From Dicyema japonicum (taxonomy: Eukaryota > Dicyemida > Rhombozoa > Dicyemidae), in the NCBI GenBank assembly GCA_011109175.1, contig RDEW01000033.1, positions 372,001 to 436,000 on the forward strand: a stretch of DNA of 64,000 nucleotides, written 5' to 3'. Each line of letters opens with the position of its first letter. Within the stretch, counting starts at the first letter, position 1. The position numbers were made by a program, and so were the translations under genes. The notes under the pieces are model-generated. The model had not been told where the DNA came from and did not search any database. It worked only from the letters and a program-made list of their open reading frames with translations. This document shows, in pieces, positions 47,840-58,244 of this stretch.

Positions 47840-47985
47840 CAAGGCGTTTGACTGCTTCCAATGAGAAGAGCTGTTCAGGATTCTCGACCCCGCCGGACTC
47901 GTCCTCTCCTTTGTCGGTCTGGGATCACTTAGCTAGATGATAACTTTTATTTCTTTCTCTTTGACCCAGTGATCCTGGGGGTAAT
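47840..47985 (+). mobile_element. Chimeric LINE fragment: RT motif joined to LINE 3' tail
   Basis: It begins with 'NKAFDCFQ' coding sequence (the RT D-x3-AFD motif), proceeds to 'ELFRILDPAGL' and then passes directly into the 3' tail 'gtctgggatcacttag' ... 'gacccagtgatcctg'. A very similar unit is at 53343-53465. The roughly 300 codons between RT and tail are missing. Confidence 0.55.
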
Positions 47986-49060
47986 AATAACAAGGCGTTT
48001 GACTCGGTACCGAAGAAACATTTAATTGGAAAAATTTTTGATTCAAAAATTCGCCCTAACTTGAAGCTATGGCTGGCCAATTTTTTTATCTGGAAGACGT
48101 GGGAGGGTCATCTGTGGCCACCTCAGATCACGTTTATTACCAAACGGAGTGTCCCAAGGTTCGCCTTTGTCCCCCACTCTATTCAACCTTTTCCTCCACG
48201 ACCTGCCAGCAGACATTGACTTCCTACTGCTTTCTTATGCTGACGATATCATTATTGCAACAAGAAGCAGTTCGACATCAGAAGCAGTCTCACTCGCACA
48301 GAAGAAAGTGGATTGTATCCACGATTGGTTGATAGCTAACCGTCTCTCGGCATCGGCTCCAAAATCAACATGAACTCTATTCAACTCCGACCGGTGGTCC
48401 AAAGAAGAAACAGAAATCTTAATCGGACATATTCGGATACCTGTCACAAGGAACCCCTCAATCCTGGGAGTGACATACGATAGGCTGCTTAATTTTACCT
48501 ACCATGCCAAACAAGTCTTCATCAAAGGACTACACAAATTGAATGTCACATGGGCCCTTATCCAGAAGACCCCAGCGAATATGAATAAAGCAATCGGAAC
48601 CATATACCGCCAGACAATCGCGCCGGCTATGGAATATGCCTATGCTGCGTGGAGATTCGCGTTATCAGAGGCCACTATCCAAAAACTAAACTTACTGCAA
48701 AGGAAAACAATACGCATGCTGGGACCACAATGTGAAACAAAAGTACCTCCCCTGATGACAGAATCTACAACTCGTAGATGTGGTTCCGGATTTCTCCGCA
48801 TTTGCGAGGAAGATAGACACTCACTAAGCCTCTCACTGTTCCACGCAAAAGAAAATCGGTTGACTAAAAAATTTCCGTCCCCAATCGGCTTCCTCTGCAA
48901 GGATCAAAGAAGGCATTTCCGTTCGACAGTGGGAACAATGGAGACGCACAGGCTTCGGATGGCACGTTTGGTTGCGGGAACTGGGATCACCTAACTAGTT
49001 GACTTTACTTTTGTATTTCTTTCTCGGTGATCCCTGGGTTAATAAATGTTGTATGTCATA
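47986..49060 (+). mobile_element. 5'-truncated LINE-C retrotransposon
   Basis: The RT is entered at its third motif ('NKAFDSVPKKHLIGKIF'), then 'VPQGSPLSPTLFNLFLHDLP' and the catalytic box 'LLSYADDIIIATRS' near 48230. A Jockey/CR1-like C-terminal region follows ('ILGVTYDRLLNFTYHAKQ', 'IAPAMEYAYAAWRF', 'LQRKTIRMLGP') and ends 'MARLVAGTGIT' at 48994. The 3' UTR runs through 'ggtgatccctgggttaataa'. Two or three frameshifts or stops interrupt it. Confidence 0.8.
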
Positions 49061-49070
49061 AGAGCCCGGG

Positions 49071-49136
49071 GTGTTGATACTGTCCGGGTTGATAAGACAA
49101 ATTTATCACCTGAAAACATTAACAACCACTAAATTT
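49071..49136 (+). repeat. Left terminal inverted repeat of an unidentified element
   Basis: This segment, starting 'cccggggtgttgatactgtc', matches the reverse complement of 52130-52196 over about 65 bases with only a few differences. Polarity and spacing (3.1 kb) suggest the ends of a DNA transposon. Confidence 0.75.
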
Positions 49137-49329
49137 TGTTTCAAGAGAAACAAAATAGAGAGAAGTTAAATCCTTAAGAAAATAGAAAAGTAAAATCCCG
49201 GAGTAAAGTAGAGATGTTAAATCCTCAAGGAAAAGAACCGAGATATAAGGTTACTTTATAGTAAATTCGGAAACAGGAAACACTTTATTCAAACAGGAAT
49301 TAGGAGTTAGTTTAAGGGGTTATTTACGA

Positions 49330-51690
49330 GTCCGCCTATGCTGCCTGAACACTTCCTACGGATCCCATCTCCATCTAATTTAGTTCCAGCGTCGGATCCC
49401 ATTGATCCTCTTCTCTACAATGTATTTTGACTGGTGCGAGAATACTATCCTCTTCTGTACTCAGGACATCAAGCAGCCTTTTCCCCAAGGCTAACTTTAT
49501 TGCTGACCTTCTCGACTTTTCCATGAGTAACATTATTCTATCCCTTTGTCGAGAGAAATACCATGCTTCACACCGTATAGTAACCCTGGTAGAATAATCC
49601 TCATGAAGATAAATAAGGTCTCCAAGCTTACGGACAATTTGCTTGTACAAAGAAGCGCTTGTAGCGCTTTCTTTTTCTTCGTCTGATATTCTCCATGACA
49701 GAACCTTCCCCATCGATAACTATCCCGAGGTAGCGGAGTGAATGTACGTTCGGAATATCAAGTGAGTAGGGCTGCGCACGATGTCTCCGTATGCGGCTAA
49801 CTCTCAAGTAGCTGGACTTCTCAGTAGGGAGTCTCATCCCTCTCTTGGAGCACCAATCCTGCACTTGGTCAATAAATGACTTGATTCTTTTTTCCGATAG
49901 AGTTGACTTCCCAGACGTATCTGTAGTCAGGATATCGTCTGGGTATATCAACAGTTTGGTGTTCGTATCCTGCGGAATTGGGAAGTCCGACAGAAACACA
50001 TTGAACAGAAGCGGGCTCAAAACAGAGCCCTGTGGAACGCCTCTCTTCAATAGGATATCTTTTGACATATTTGACCCGACACGTACTCGGGAAGTTCGTC
50101 CTGTTAGGAAGTCCTTTATCCATGTGAAAAGTTTCTTTTGATTTCTGCAGCCGCTAGCCTTGATAGGAGGGCTTTATGACACACGCTATCGACACCTTGG
50201 ACAGGTCCAGACATACCAGGTTGAATTGCCTCTTGAATTCCAGAACTCTCAATACTACTGAATACATGTGGTGGATGCAATCCGTGCAGGATTTCTCAGA
50301 TCTGAAACCACATTGTTCCGCGAGGAGGAAGCAGCTCTCTTCCATATGCTCGTTTAGTCTTTTGAAGATGATTCTATAAGCAATCTTGGAGATAGAGCAG
50401 ATTAGGTTGATTTGCCTATAGTTAAGGGGATCTCTCCCCGACACTCTTGGTTTAAGAATCATCCTGACAATAGAGGTTTTGCAGCATCTTGGGATATATC
50501 CATGATCAATGCTTGCGTTGAACAAGTTCTTCAGCACGAGCAGCAGATCCTCTGGGCCTTCCTGGAAAAATCTCATGCTAACATGGTCATGTCCTGGGGT
50601 GTTAGCTTTGCATGCTCTAATTGCAATCACGACGTCTTCTGTCGTTACTTTTTAAATCAGTATTTTTGAGATCGTTCGGAGAATAGGTAAGAAGTTCTTG
50701 TAAAGCTCCCAACTCTTCCCTCGGGATCAGCTCCATAGGGTCAATTCCCTGGATACGGTCTAGTTGCTTCTTAAAGATATCTGGGACTTCTTCCGTAGAA
50801 CATGATCCACCTTCTGGCTTGGTCAAAGAGATTCTCATATCATTCCTTCTCTGGCCAGTTATTCTTTTGTAGATCTTCCAGAACGAGGGGTCTTTGGTGT
50901 TTAGTTTGCTTGCCTCTACTCTCCAGCATTGTTTTTGAGTCAGTCTTGTTTCCTCTTCAATGGCTTTTTTGATTACATCGGTCTCCCCACATAGGTGTAG
51001 AGCAGTGGTGACACCAGGAACACGCCAAGCATATCTCCACCGTGATGGGAGTAGTGATTCGGCTTCTCCGACGTCATAATCTCGAAAACTTTTCCTTATC
51101 ACTCAATTTTCTTAGTTTGATTCCATCCTCGTTAGTTCCGAGGCATCCATATTTAATGTTCTTGGCGTTTAGATCTCCCACTAGGACAGACATATCGTTT
51201 CCTGGAAATAATTCTTCAATTTCTGTGGAGCACTTTCTAAGGACCTTTGAATACATCCCTCCAACGTGTTTCCAACGGCCACAGCAGCGCACCTCGACGG
51301 AAACAAATTCACAATGTGTATTCATAATGACTTTTGGCTCACGTATCTGTAGAACATCACTGTAGAATAATGTGGTTCCAGTACCAGCGTCTGCACTTTC
51401 AACCCATGGTATTTTTATAGAATTATATCCCTGTAGCATTGTAGTGTTGGTCTTTTCTACCTTGGTCTCGTTGACCACCAGGATGTCAATCTTGGTGGAC
51501 AAAAGGAGTAGTGCTAAATCATGACGCCTCTTCCTCAGGGATTGGGCGTTCACCAGCACTATCTTCAGGTTTCTTTTCAATTTTCTTTTTGGTGGCCCGG
51601 GCTCTCCATGGCCAGGTTCACCATTCTTCGTAAATCCATTATCAGTGTGTAAGGTTTCAGGTGGTCCAACTGAGTAAAACATGTCTTCAG
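49330..51690 (-). mobile_element. LINE-D retrotransposon (Jockey-like), nested, dead
   Basis: The minus strand starts near 51690 with an apurinic-type endonuclease ('KIVLVNAQSLRKRRHDLALL', 'DILVVNETKV', 'VLVGDLNAKN'). It then jumps into the pre-RT region ('RLTQKQCWRVEASKLNTKD'). The RT follows: 'PLNYRQINLICSISKIAYRI', 'LVCLDLSKV', 'GVPQGSVLSPLLFNVFLSDF'. The catalytic box reads YPDD ('LLIYPDDILTTDT') instead of YADD. The end 'CREEDQWDPTLELN' is at 49375. The second half of the endonuclease is missing and there are several frameshifts. It lies inside the inverted-repeat element at 49071-52196. Confidence 0.8.
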
Positions 51691-51985
51691 AAGAATTTCT
51701 TATATTTTGTGAAGTTTTACTAATTAAGGGAAATGACCAAGCAAATTATGAGTAACAATCAATTACATTAAGAATCAATTTATATTTTTTATTATAGAAA
51801 GAATATCTCCGAAGATCTATACAATCCGCCATGAATCCTTCGAATCAATGTGAAAAAATAATCATTTGAATACTTTCACAAGTTGAAATGGTTGCATGAA
51901 TCACAAGTTGATATAAAAAGGCGAATAACTTTTTGATTGATACCAATGTATTTTTCGCAAATTAATTAAAAATTTTTAATTCTGT

Positions 51986-52110
51986 AAAATTTTTTGTTTT
52001 TTGATGGAAAAAGGGACCGATCCTTCGACCTCTTCTATTTTTATCCCTTTTCACGCTTAATCGCTTTATTGACTCAAAATAAAATTTTTTGTTTTTTGAT
52101 AGAAAAAGGG
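51986..52110 (+). repeat. Two 30-bp direct repeats near the right end of the inverted-repeat element
   Basis: 'aaaattttttgttttttgat' followed by '(g/a)gaaaaaggg' occurs at 51986-52015 and again at 52081-52110. Subterminal repeats of this sort are common transposase-binding regions in DNA transposons. The role here is inferred. Confidence 0.6.
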
Positions 52111-52129
52111 TCCTTCGAAGCAAACCTTA

Positions 52130-52196
52130 GTGGTTGTTATTGTTTTCAAGTGATAAATTTGTCTTATCAACCCGGACAGTATCAACAGCCCGGACG
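52130..52196 (-). repeat. Right terminal inverted repeat of an unidentified element
   Basis: Reverse complement of 49071-49136 ('tatcaacccggacagtatca' read on the plus strand). It contains an internal repetition of the 'cccggac' motif. The neighbouring interior, 51690-51985, is AT-rich with stop-riddled frames, so the transposase cannot be named. Confidence 0.75.
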
Positions 52197-52216
52197 CAAT
52201 AAATAAATAATTTAAT

Positions 52217-52310
52217 TTACGTGGTGCCATGTGGTTCACCTTTTGTGGAGGCACTCAGTATCAAAGTGATATGAAAAAAAAGCCATCATATCTTTTTTAC
52301 CTCACCAATT
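52217..52310 (+). repeat. Family A repeat, 5' fragment
   Basis: It begins 'acgtggtgccatgtggttca' like the heads at 3222 and 42950 and breaks off after about 90 bases where the SINE begins. Confidence 0.55.
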
Positions 52311-52316
52311 ACCTCG

Positions 52317-52634
52317 ATAGCCGGGTGGCATAGTGGTTAGGTGTCGGGCTTAAGTGGCTTAGGTTACGGGTTCGAATCTCACTTCTGTTCATCTGGTGGA
52401 AGGTTCCACGCATCTACGGTGCAGAAAGGGTTTGACGAGTGACGCCGTCATGAGTGGATACTCACTGCGGAACTAGATTGTCTAGAAAGGACACTCACAC
52501 AAGAAAAAGAAAAAAAGAAGTGAAGATCATTCCTTGGTTCTACGATTAGTTAAAATTATCTGTTCTTTACTTAAATAAAGTGTGTGTCCTGCCTATGCGG
52601 AGCTATAAATATTATGGCTCTCGTGAAAAGGCTT
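52317..52634 (+). repeat. tRNA-derived SINE, complete copy with LINE-B1 tail
   Basis: The tRNA-like head carries box A ('tggcatagtggttagg') and box B ('gggttcgaatctc'). A body follows ('ggaaggttccacgcatctac', 'gtgacgccgtcatgagtgg', 'ctcactgcggaactagattg'). The tail is 'gagctataaatattatggct' with 'ctcgtgaaaag', identical in layout to the end of LINE-B1 at 40980-41030. It is the best reference copy in the window. The head resembles a glycine- or glutamate-type tRNA, but the anticodon region is too diverged to assign. Confidence 0.85.
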
Positions 52635-53342
52635 TAAAAAAATTAAGTTACCTCGATGGGTTGGCTTCATAATATTCTGGTTTCATTGTCTTGCTGTAAA
52701 TGTTGTAGAACCAAACCTGGTACTGGTTCTACTATAACTATTATACAGCTGTCATCTTGGTTCGTAGTAAAGTTATTGAACTGCGCGTTCTGATTGCATT
52801 CCTCAAAGTAAACATCGACCTCATTTTTTGAGTCAACTGAAATTGCACTCTCTAAAGAACATATTCCACCCCTGGATCGTGTCCGACCTAATATATCACT
52901 AACTTACGGGACTATGTGTATTGGAAAAATTATTATATGAGGCGAGTTGAATTCCAAGTATCCCCATTAATCACGATATCGACCAATTGACGACCGAGGA
53001 GAGTTTATTGTCGATTCTAGACCATATGGCTATTCCAACAATCCGGATGTTCATACCTGGACCCAAATTCCCATTTAAACAAATGGCTTGTAATTTAATG
53101 ACTGAAGTTCCCAACGAGCAAATTCGGATAATTATTATACGCGCTATGTCATTGGACGTGACAAAGCATGTGCAACACGAGAAATCAAACTACAAGTTAA
53201 CTTCCATTTCTGACGAATGTGTGCTAGGTAGAGCAGCCTGTCAAGGACTTCGCCCGTCTTGAAGTCTTGGCCTCGGTCGACAGCGGAACGTGGAGCTTCC
53301 ATAAAAAGCTATTTTTCAAGACCACGATGCCATGTCCAATGA
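52635..53342. other. Unassigned; one 91-codon open frame
   Basis: 52987-53262 is open on the plus strand ('FPFKQMACNLMTEVPNEQI'), with no family recognised. It faintly resembles a retroelement gag-like segment, but nothing is diagnostic. Confidence 0.3.
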
Positions 53343-53465
53343 AAAACTGTTCAGAATTCTCGACCCCACCGGATTCGTCTTCTTCCCTGTCTGTCTGGGA
53401 TCACTTAGTTAGTTGAGAACCTATTATTTCTTTTCTTTGACCCAGTGATCCTGAAGGTAATAATA
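53343..53465 (+). mobile_element. Chimeric LINE fragment, second copy
   Basis: Closely similar to 47868-47985: 'ctgttcagaattctcgaccc', then 'gtctgggatcacttagttag' and 'gacccagtgatcctg'. This recurrence means that the joined RT/3'-tail form is itself a repeat unit. Confidence 0.6.
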
Positions 53466-54414
53466 ATATGACGACGTTCAAGTCCAGAAGTAGTATATCC
53501 CCAAACAGGCTCCATCTTGCCTCCGTGATCTCAAAGAAATGAAAAACGCCTAATTAATTTTTTTAATTTATAATTTGATATTTTTTTGTTTTTTTTGCGG
53601 GAACTCCCTTAACAACAACAAATGTAAATGTTCTTCAGTCACAACATATTTGGATTTAAATAGAGTTTTCGCTAACAAACGTCATTTGGTAGAAGTCAGA
53701 ATGCCAGTCTCCAAAAAATCACGTCCATCCCAAGTTTCCAATAGTTGGTGTGATTTTTTTGTTAGCTGATGCGTTAATTAACCTTTTTAGGACGGCAATG
53801 CCTAACACTCACAGATTGTTTAACATGGTAACATCAGGATTAGTTGGTTGATGGGTTATCCTGTATGGCGTTCTTGTATTTAAGATGGGTCATTCATGAT
53901 CGTCAATGAGCCTGTCTGTAATAGAATAAGGCTGACTTGATAGTCAAAGTGGGTGTTTAACATTCATATCCCCACAGACGAGAACGTTTTCGAAGGTAGA
54001 CAGAGCAAATAGGTCAGGCATAACAAAGTTATTCGGACATGGAACAGGGGGATGTAATTGTTAATAAGAGAAATTTTTCATTCTGACGTTGCAAATAGTC
54101 TCAATAATTTCTTTAAAATTTTCATTCCCTGAGGAATTCTTCACTTCCGAAGAGATGCCAAAGCATTTATGGTCATTCCAGCACATAGTTAGAAGTCCAG
54201 CCCGGTTTCTTCGTTAAGACGGGGTTCTTTTGAGAGACTGTTGATATCTCCGTGAATAGGAGGGGCTCTTTTGATATACTGTTGACATCTTCCTTGAAGT
54301 TTAAGCCATGTTAGAAACGTGTCACTGGGCAGCGAGAATCCTCTCCAGAGGAAAGAAGCTCTTGGTTCTCATTCTAGACGAATTGGGTTCCTTCTGAAAA
54401 CTTACAGAGTATAT
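53466..54414. other. No recognisable gene
   Basis: A 64-codon frame at 53575-53769 has four clustered cysteines ('CFFCGNSLNNNKCKC') that recall a zinc finger, but there is no continuation. The remainder shows nothing. Confidence 0.3.
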
Positions 54415-54725
54415 GAACCACATATGGAGGTTGTCCGTAAATGATAATTACAGACATTGTCAAAGATATCCGGTCTTCAATTCCCTATTCATAACAAAGA
54501 TTTTTAAGGATTAGTCATTGATACAATTTCTGCTACTGATGGCCCCTACAAGAATATTGATAGAAGTTCTTGAAGTGGCTCTTTCTCGTTTTGGTCTTTA
54601 GGATACTGAAAATCCGACCTCATAATGGGTTTTAAAATGTTCTTTTATCCAAAAATATATTTATCCTTATCCTATCTTAATTATTAGAAAGTGACGCTAT
54701 TGATCGAGAAAGTAACGTTAATTAT
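54415..54725 (-). mobile_element. Tc1/mariner-type relic, left-truncated second copy
   Basis: From 'atggaggttgtccgtaaat' to 'gtgacgctattgatcgagaa' it matches 43675-43965, including 'gtggctctttctcgttttgg'. The end with the transposase C-terminus and left inverted repeat is absent, and the right inverted repeat is partial. Confidence 0.7.
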
Positions 54726-54779
54726 TTTTTATTTTAAAATCCAAATACCACCAAGAAAAAAAGTATTTACTCGCTAAAT

Positions 54780-55395
54780 TAAGTGATCCCAGCCTCCAAC
54801 ATCTTTCGAATTCTCTTCGAATGCTCAACCACCGATCCAACTGCACTCCGGAAGTGTTTTCTTTTATGTTAGCAGAGGAATTCTATCGGATTGCACTCTT
54901 TAATGTCGATCTGAATTCTTCCGCATGAGCCGCCCTCTCTCTGAATGGATTTCTCAGCTCCTCGCACATACGTAAGAAGCCCTGGTCATTTCTTAACGTC
55001 GCCGCCTCTGAAAGAAGACTGGTGATGAATATAGTGTCCGATTGCATATGCCGCTTGATCTTCCGCCTGAGAGAGTTCATGCGCTAGACCCTTGTAGAGG
55101 GAATAGCGAATCTCCAAGCAGAACGGGCATATTCAACCGTCGGCACAATAACTTGCAGATATAGTTTACTGATACAAGCAGTAGGAGGGAAGGGACTCTT
55201 TTTTGATAGCTTTTAACTTCAAGGATCTTCTGAATTCGCGTATAAGGGATGGGAATGTTTCCCAATAATATCAAAGGGAATTGATAGAATAGTTGTATAG
55301 CCTCGATAACACAATATGCACCTGAGGTCATAGGTGTTTGAGGTGAATAGCACAGACACCGTCAGGAACACAGGGTCGGGTGGGTCTTAGAAATT
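54780..55395 (-). mobile_element. LINE-C C-terminal relic
   Basis: The minus strand reads 'IQKILEVKSYQKRVPSLLLL' (55200-55250), 'NSLRRKIKRHMQSDT' and 'LRNDQGFLRMCEELRNPF' (near 54950). These parallel 'NLLQRKTIRMLGPQCET' and 'GSGFLRICEEDRHS' of the LINE-C copy at 47986. Confidence 0.6.
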
Positions 55396-55489
55396 TTATA
55401 GTCTTTTCCACGTCACAAGGAGTAAAGAATGGTTCACGGCTAATTCGTCCAAAACAATTCGTCTAAAAAATTCGTCTAAATCGTCATGT

Positions 55490-56800
55490 TTGTCTATAAA
55501 CTCGATTTCGTAGTTAACCCCGACAGAGTCCCAATGTGGATTTGAATCCTTTTCGTTATCACCTTAAATCCACAGAAAACTATTATTAAACGTCCACCAA
55601 CCTCTCTCAACGCTGATGTCAATCACGTAGCCCTGAATACTAAAAGTCATCAAATATACAGTCTTCAGCAAATTCTTGACTGTTTCCCTCACATCTGATC
55701 TCTTCAGGTTGAGGTCGTCTAATATTTAGTCATAATGAAGCTTCTGCACTCGTTCGAGGAGGTTGCGATGAACTTTTGGATGATTTGTCGGTCAATGTCT
55801 GAGGTCACGTACAATTTGTACCGTTTTCTGCAAATTATGCTAATCGGGATTGTCGACCTCATGAAGAACTAATCCTCAATCTTTTCTGTGATAGGCCGTA
55901 GTTACCTTTGAAATGATTTTGCTTTTCAACCTTCCAGTATTTCTCTTCGTTGAGTTCTGAAAGTAAACAAACTCCACTTACTCTGATCTCCCGGTTGTAC
56001 TCACGTAGCAGAGAGTTGACCTCCATGTAGTTTTATCTTCTGTCTGTTCGCCTGCAATCTCAGCACATTCTAATAGGTTACTCCAATCGAATACCAGCGA
56101 ACTCATCCACCGTTACTTGTGTCACCTGGAGGTACCAAATCAAAGTCAAATTCTAACTCCTACCAAATGGTAATGAACAATTACTTCGAAGCCTCATTGA
56201 CTTGGTCAGACATATGAAATTGTTGAAAATCCAGAGAATCCCCAACTTTGGTTCGGTTGAACCGAATTTTACGTACTTTTTGTAAAGCAACTTGTGGGTT
56301 AGAGTTTAAATATGAGGTCCCCCTAACCCTTCTAATATGCGTGTCCTTAAAGAAGGGTGAGTAATACTTTACGATTTCCATGGCTTCCGCGAGGAGGGCC
56401 GACTCCCTTTCGTCTTCGGAGAAGACCTTCTGTAGGTTCTAGCCGCTTAGTCGGCAATTTACGTAAATATTCAATTTTTCGACTTTTATTCTCGAAAATA
56501 TTCTCCTCAGTCCAGTTTGATATGCACTGCTTTTCATATTCTCTGAAATATGATTTCTTAATTAATCCGACGACAACCTCAATCTTGTCCCTTATTTGGG
56601 AGGTGTCCAACACGGGAAGCAGTCTAACTATAGTACTGCAGCATTTTCCGTAAATATCGAATTGTTTTAGCTTGAGTGAACAAAAGTCTAAGAAGTGGTG
56701 ACAATCTAAATGAGCTGAGGAAACCCTCTTAAGATCGAGGATGTTGGAAGAGGTTGATTCGGAAAATTTTTCGAATGCTGTACGAATGAAATTATTTTTA
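55490..56800 (-). CDS. Unrecognised multi-exon gene candidate (possibly degenerate)
   Basis: Several open segments line up on the minus strand with short candidate introns. 56590-56795 includes 'CSLKLKQFDIYGKCCSTIVR' and 'LLPVLDTSQIRDKIE'. It is followed by 'SSAYQTGLRRIFSRIKVEKL', 'KVFSEDERESALLAEAMEIV' with 'KYYSPFFKDTHIR', and 'RSDVRETVKNLLKTVYLMTF'. Candidate introns include a 25-nt one near 55959-55983 and a 22-nt one near 55580-55601. The composition is that of a helical soluble protein and is unlike the retroelements around it. I do not recognise a family. One in-frame TAA near 55733 is not removed by any obvious intron, so it could be a pseudogene. Boundaries are approximate and no start is assigned. 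Confidence 0.4.
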
Positions 56801-56871
56801 TGGGTTAGTTAATCTCATTAAAACCGGAACCCCATAAATGCAGAACAAATCCGAATGCTTCCTTACTCGAA

Positions 56872-57017
56872 TTTCTCTGCTGTCGGCTGAAAGTTCCACA
56901 CATCCACGATGCTTCCTGGTTGACGAATAGTGCCGTCATGACTGGTATCTTACTGCGGAACCGGATTGTCTACAGGGACTCATGCTTAACCACGAGAAGT
57001 TAAGAACATGCCTTGGC
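56872..57017 (+). repeat. tRNA-derived SINE, body fragment
   Basis: Contains 'gaaagttccacacatccacg', 'gtgccgtcatgactgg' and 'ttactgcggaaccggattgt', matching the body of the copy at 52317. Head and tail are missing. Confidence 0.6.
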
Positions 57018-57310
57018 CCCCGACCAGGTAGCTTAATGGTAATGACGCCATACTATAATACTGGCCTTTGGTTTGATCTCCCTTAGACTATTTGGTCGAA
57101 GCTTTCTTATTCCTGATATTCATTTTCTTCTGTTCTATTAGAATGGCGTCATGTGATCTGTCTGTACGCCCAGTGGAGGACGACACGTAAAAGATCATTT
57201 GCTCTCCCTCTCTTTATTGAATCATTCCTTTGAATGGTTCTCTGGATAGACTTGTCTCGTGGAATATTTTGACTCTGTATCGGTGCATCCTGGTAAATAA
57301 AGATGTGATC
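57018..57310 (+). repeat. Second tRNA-headed repeat leading into family A
   Basis: A polymerase III-like head has a box A candidate ('ggtagcttaatggtaatgac') and a box B candidate ('ggtttgatctccc'). It continues into the family A middle ('agatcatttgctctccctc') and a 'ggtaaataaagatgtgatcc' end. It suggests that family A, or one subfamily of it, is a SINE. Confidence 0.5.
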
Positions 57311-58240
57311 CAATAAAATAATTTCTTAGAGAATGTCGAACGCCTTAGAGGAGTACATCCATTTTCCTTTTCTTAATCTCTCTAATGTGAAAAGAGTAGA
57401 AAAGGTAGGGAGCATTGAATAAAAGAAAACTTATGATTTCGAAGCAAAAGAGAATGAATTGGTTCGACAAAATTGACCTGTCCTTAGAATTATGGATAAT
57501 TTGCTGTTAATCGAGGCTCTCCATTGAAGTAAGATGATCTTAAAATAAATTGTTAACCAGATCTAATATGTCTGGTGCTATAAAACAGTTTTCTAAATAG
57601 GGTCCTTGGGGAGCTCTGGGAATCCTCAGAAAAATCAAGGGATCTTTAGCAATTTTAAATTTAAAAAGCAATCACTACAGTTAATGCATAAAAATGCCGG
57701 TTTTTTTTGAATTCTTGGTATTAATAATTCTTATTCCGTTTATTTTAATTAATTTTCAAAGTTATTTATATTTAAAATTAAAAAAACGGTTTCATTAAAA
57801 ATTAATTGAAAATTCAAATTAATATCAAACGATGGGTTCCCAAACTTTCTTAAAGGAACGCACAGAGGCTTTTGGAGTGCTCGATAACATCGGATCTGAC
57901 TGTCGTGGATTTGAATCATATACACTTTTCAGCGAAAGTCAATTCTCGTCAAACAGATCTCACTCGTGAGATGACGAGTCCTCCTGGCACGACACAGTTG
58001 TTGAGAGGGATCTTCCTATCTTCTCCCTTGTCAACTTTACGGGCGAAGATTTTTAGTGAACACTCTTCCGCCTATGAATGAGACGCAATGGTAGGACGGG
58101 TAATTAAAATGGAAGCTGGCAGACTTACCTCTCCATTTCTTTTCGGAAGTGGAAGCCTGTAATGGACTATTGAAGGTTAGGTTGTTATGCACAAAAAAAC
58201 GTTCTCCTTTGGATTCCTCCCTTGGGTTAATTAGTTGTGA
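57311..58240. other. No recognisable gene
   Basis: AT-rich, with a 69-codon frame (57872-58081) lacking any domain. It probably contains older LINE debris. Confidence 0.35.
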
Positions 58241-58244
58241 CTGT

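Noticed and set aside
52317-52390. Functional tRNA gene
   Set aside because: Box A and box B are good, but the acceptor and anticodon arms do not pair and the unit continues into a SINE body and LINE tail repeated elsewhere.
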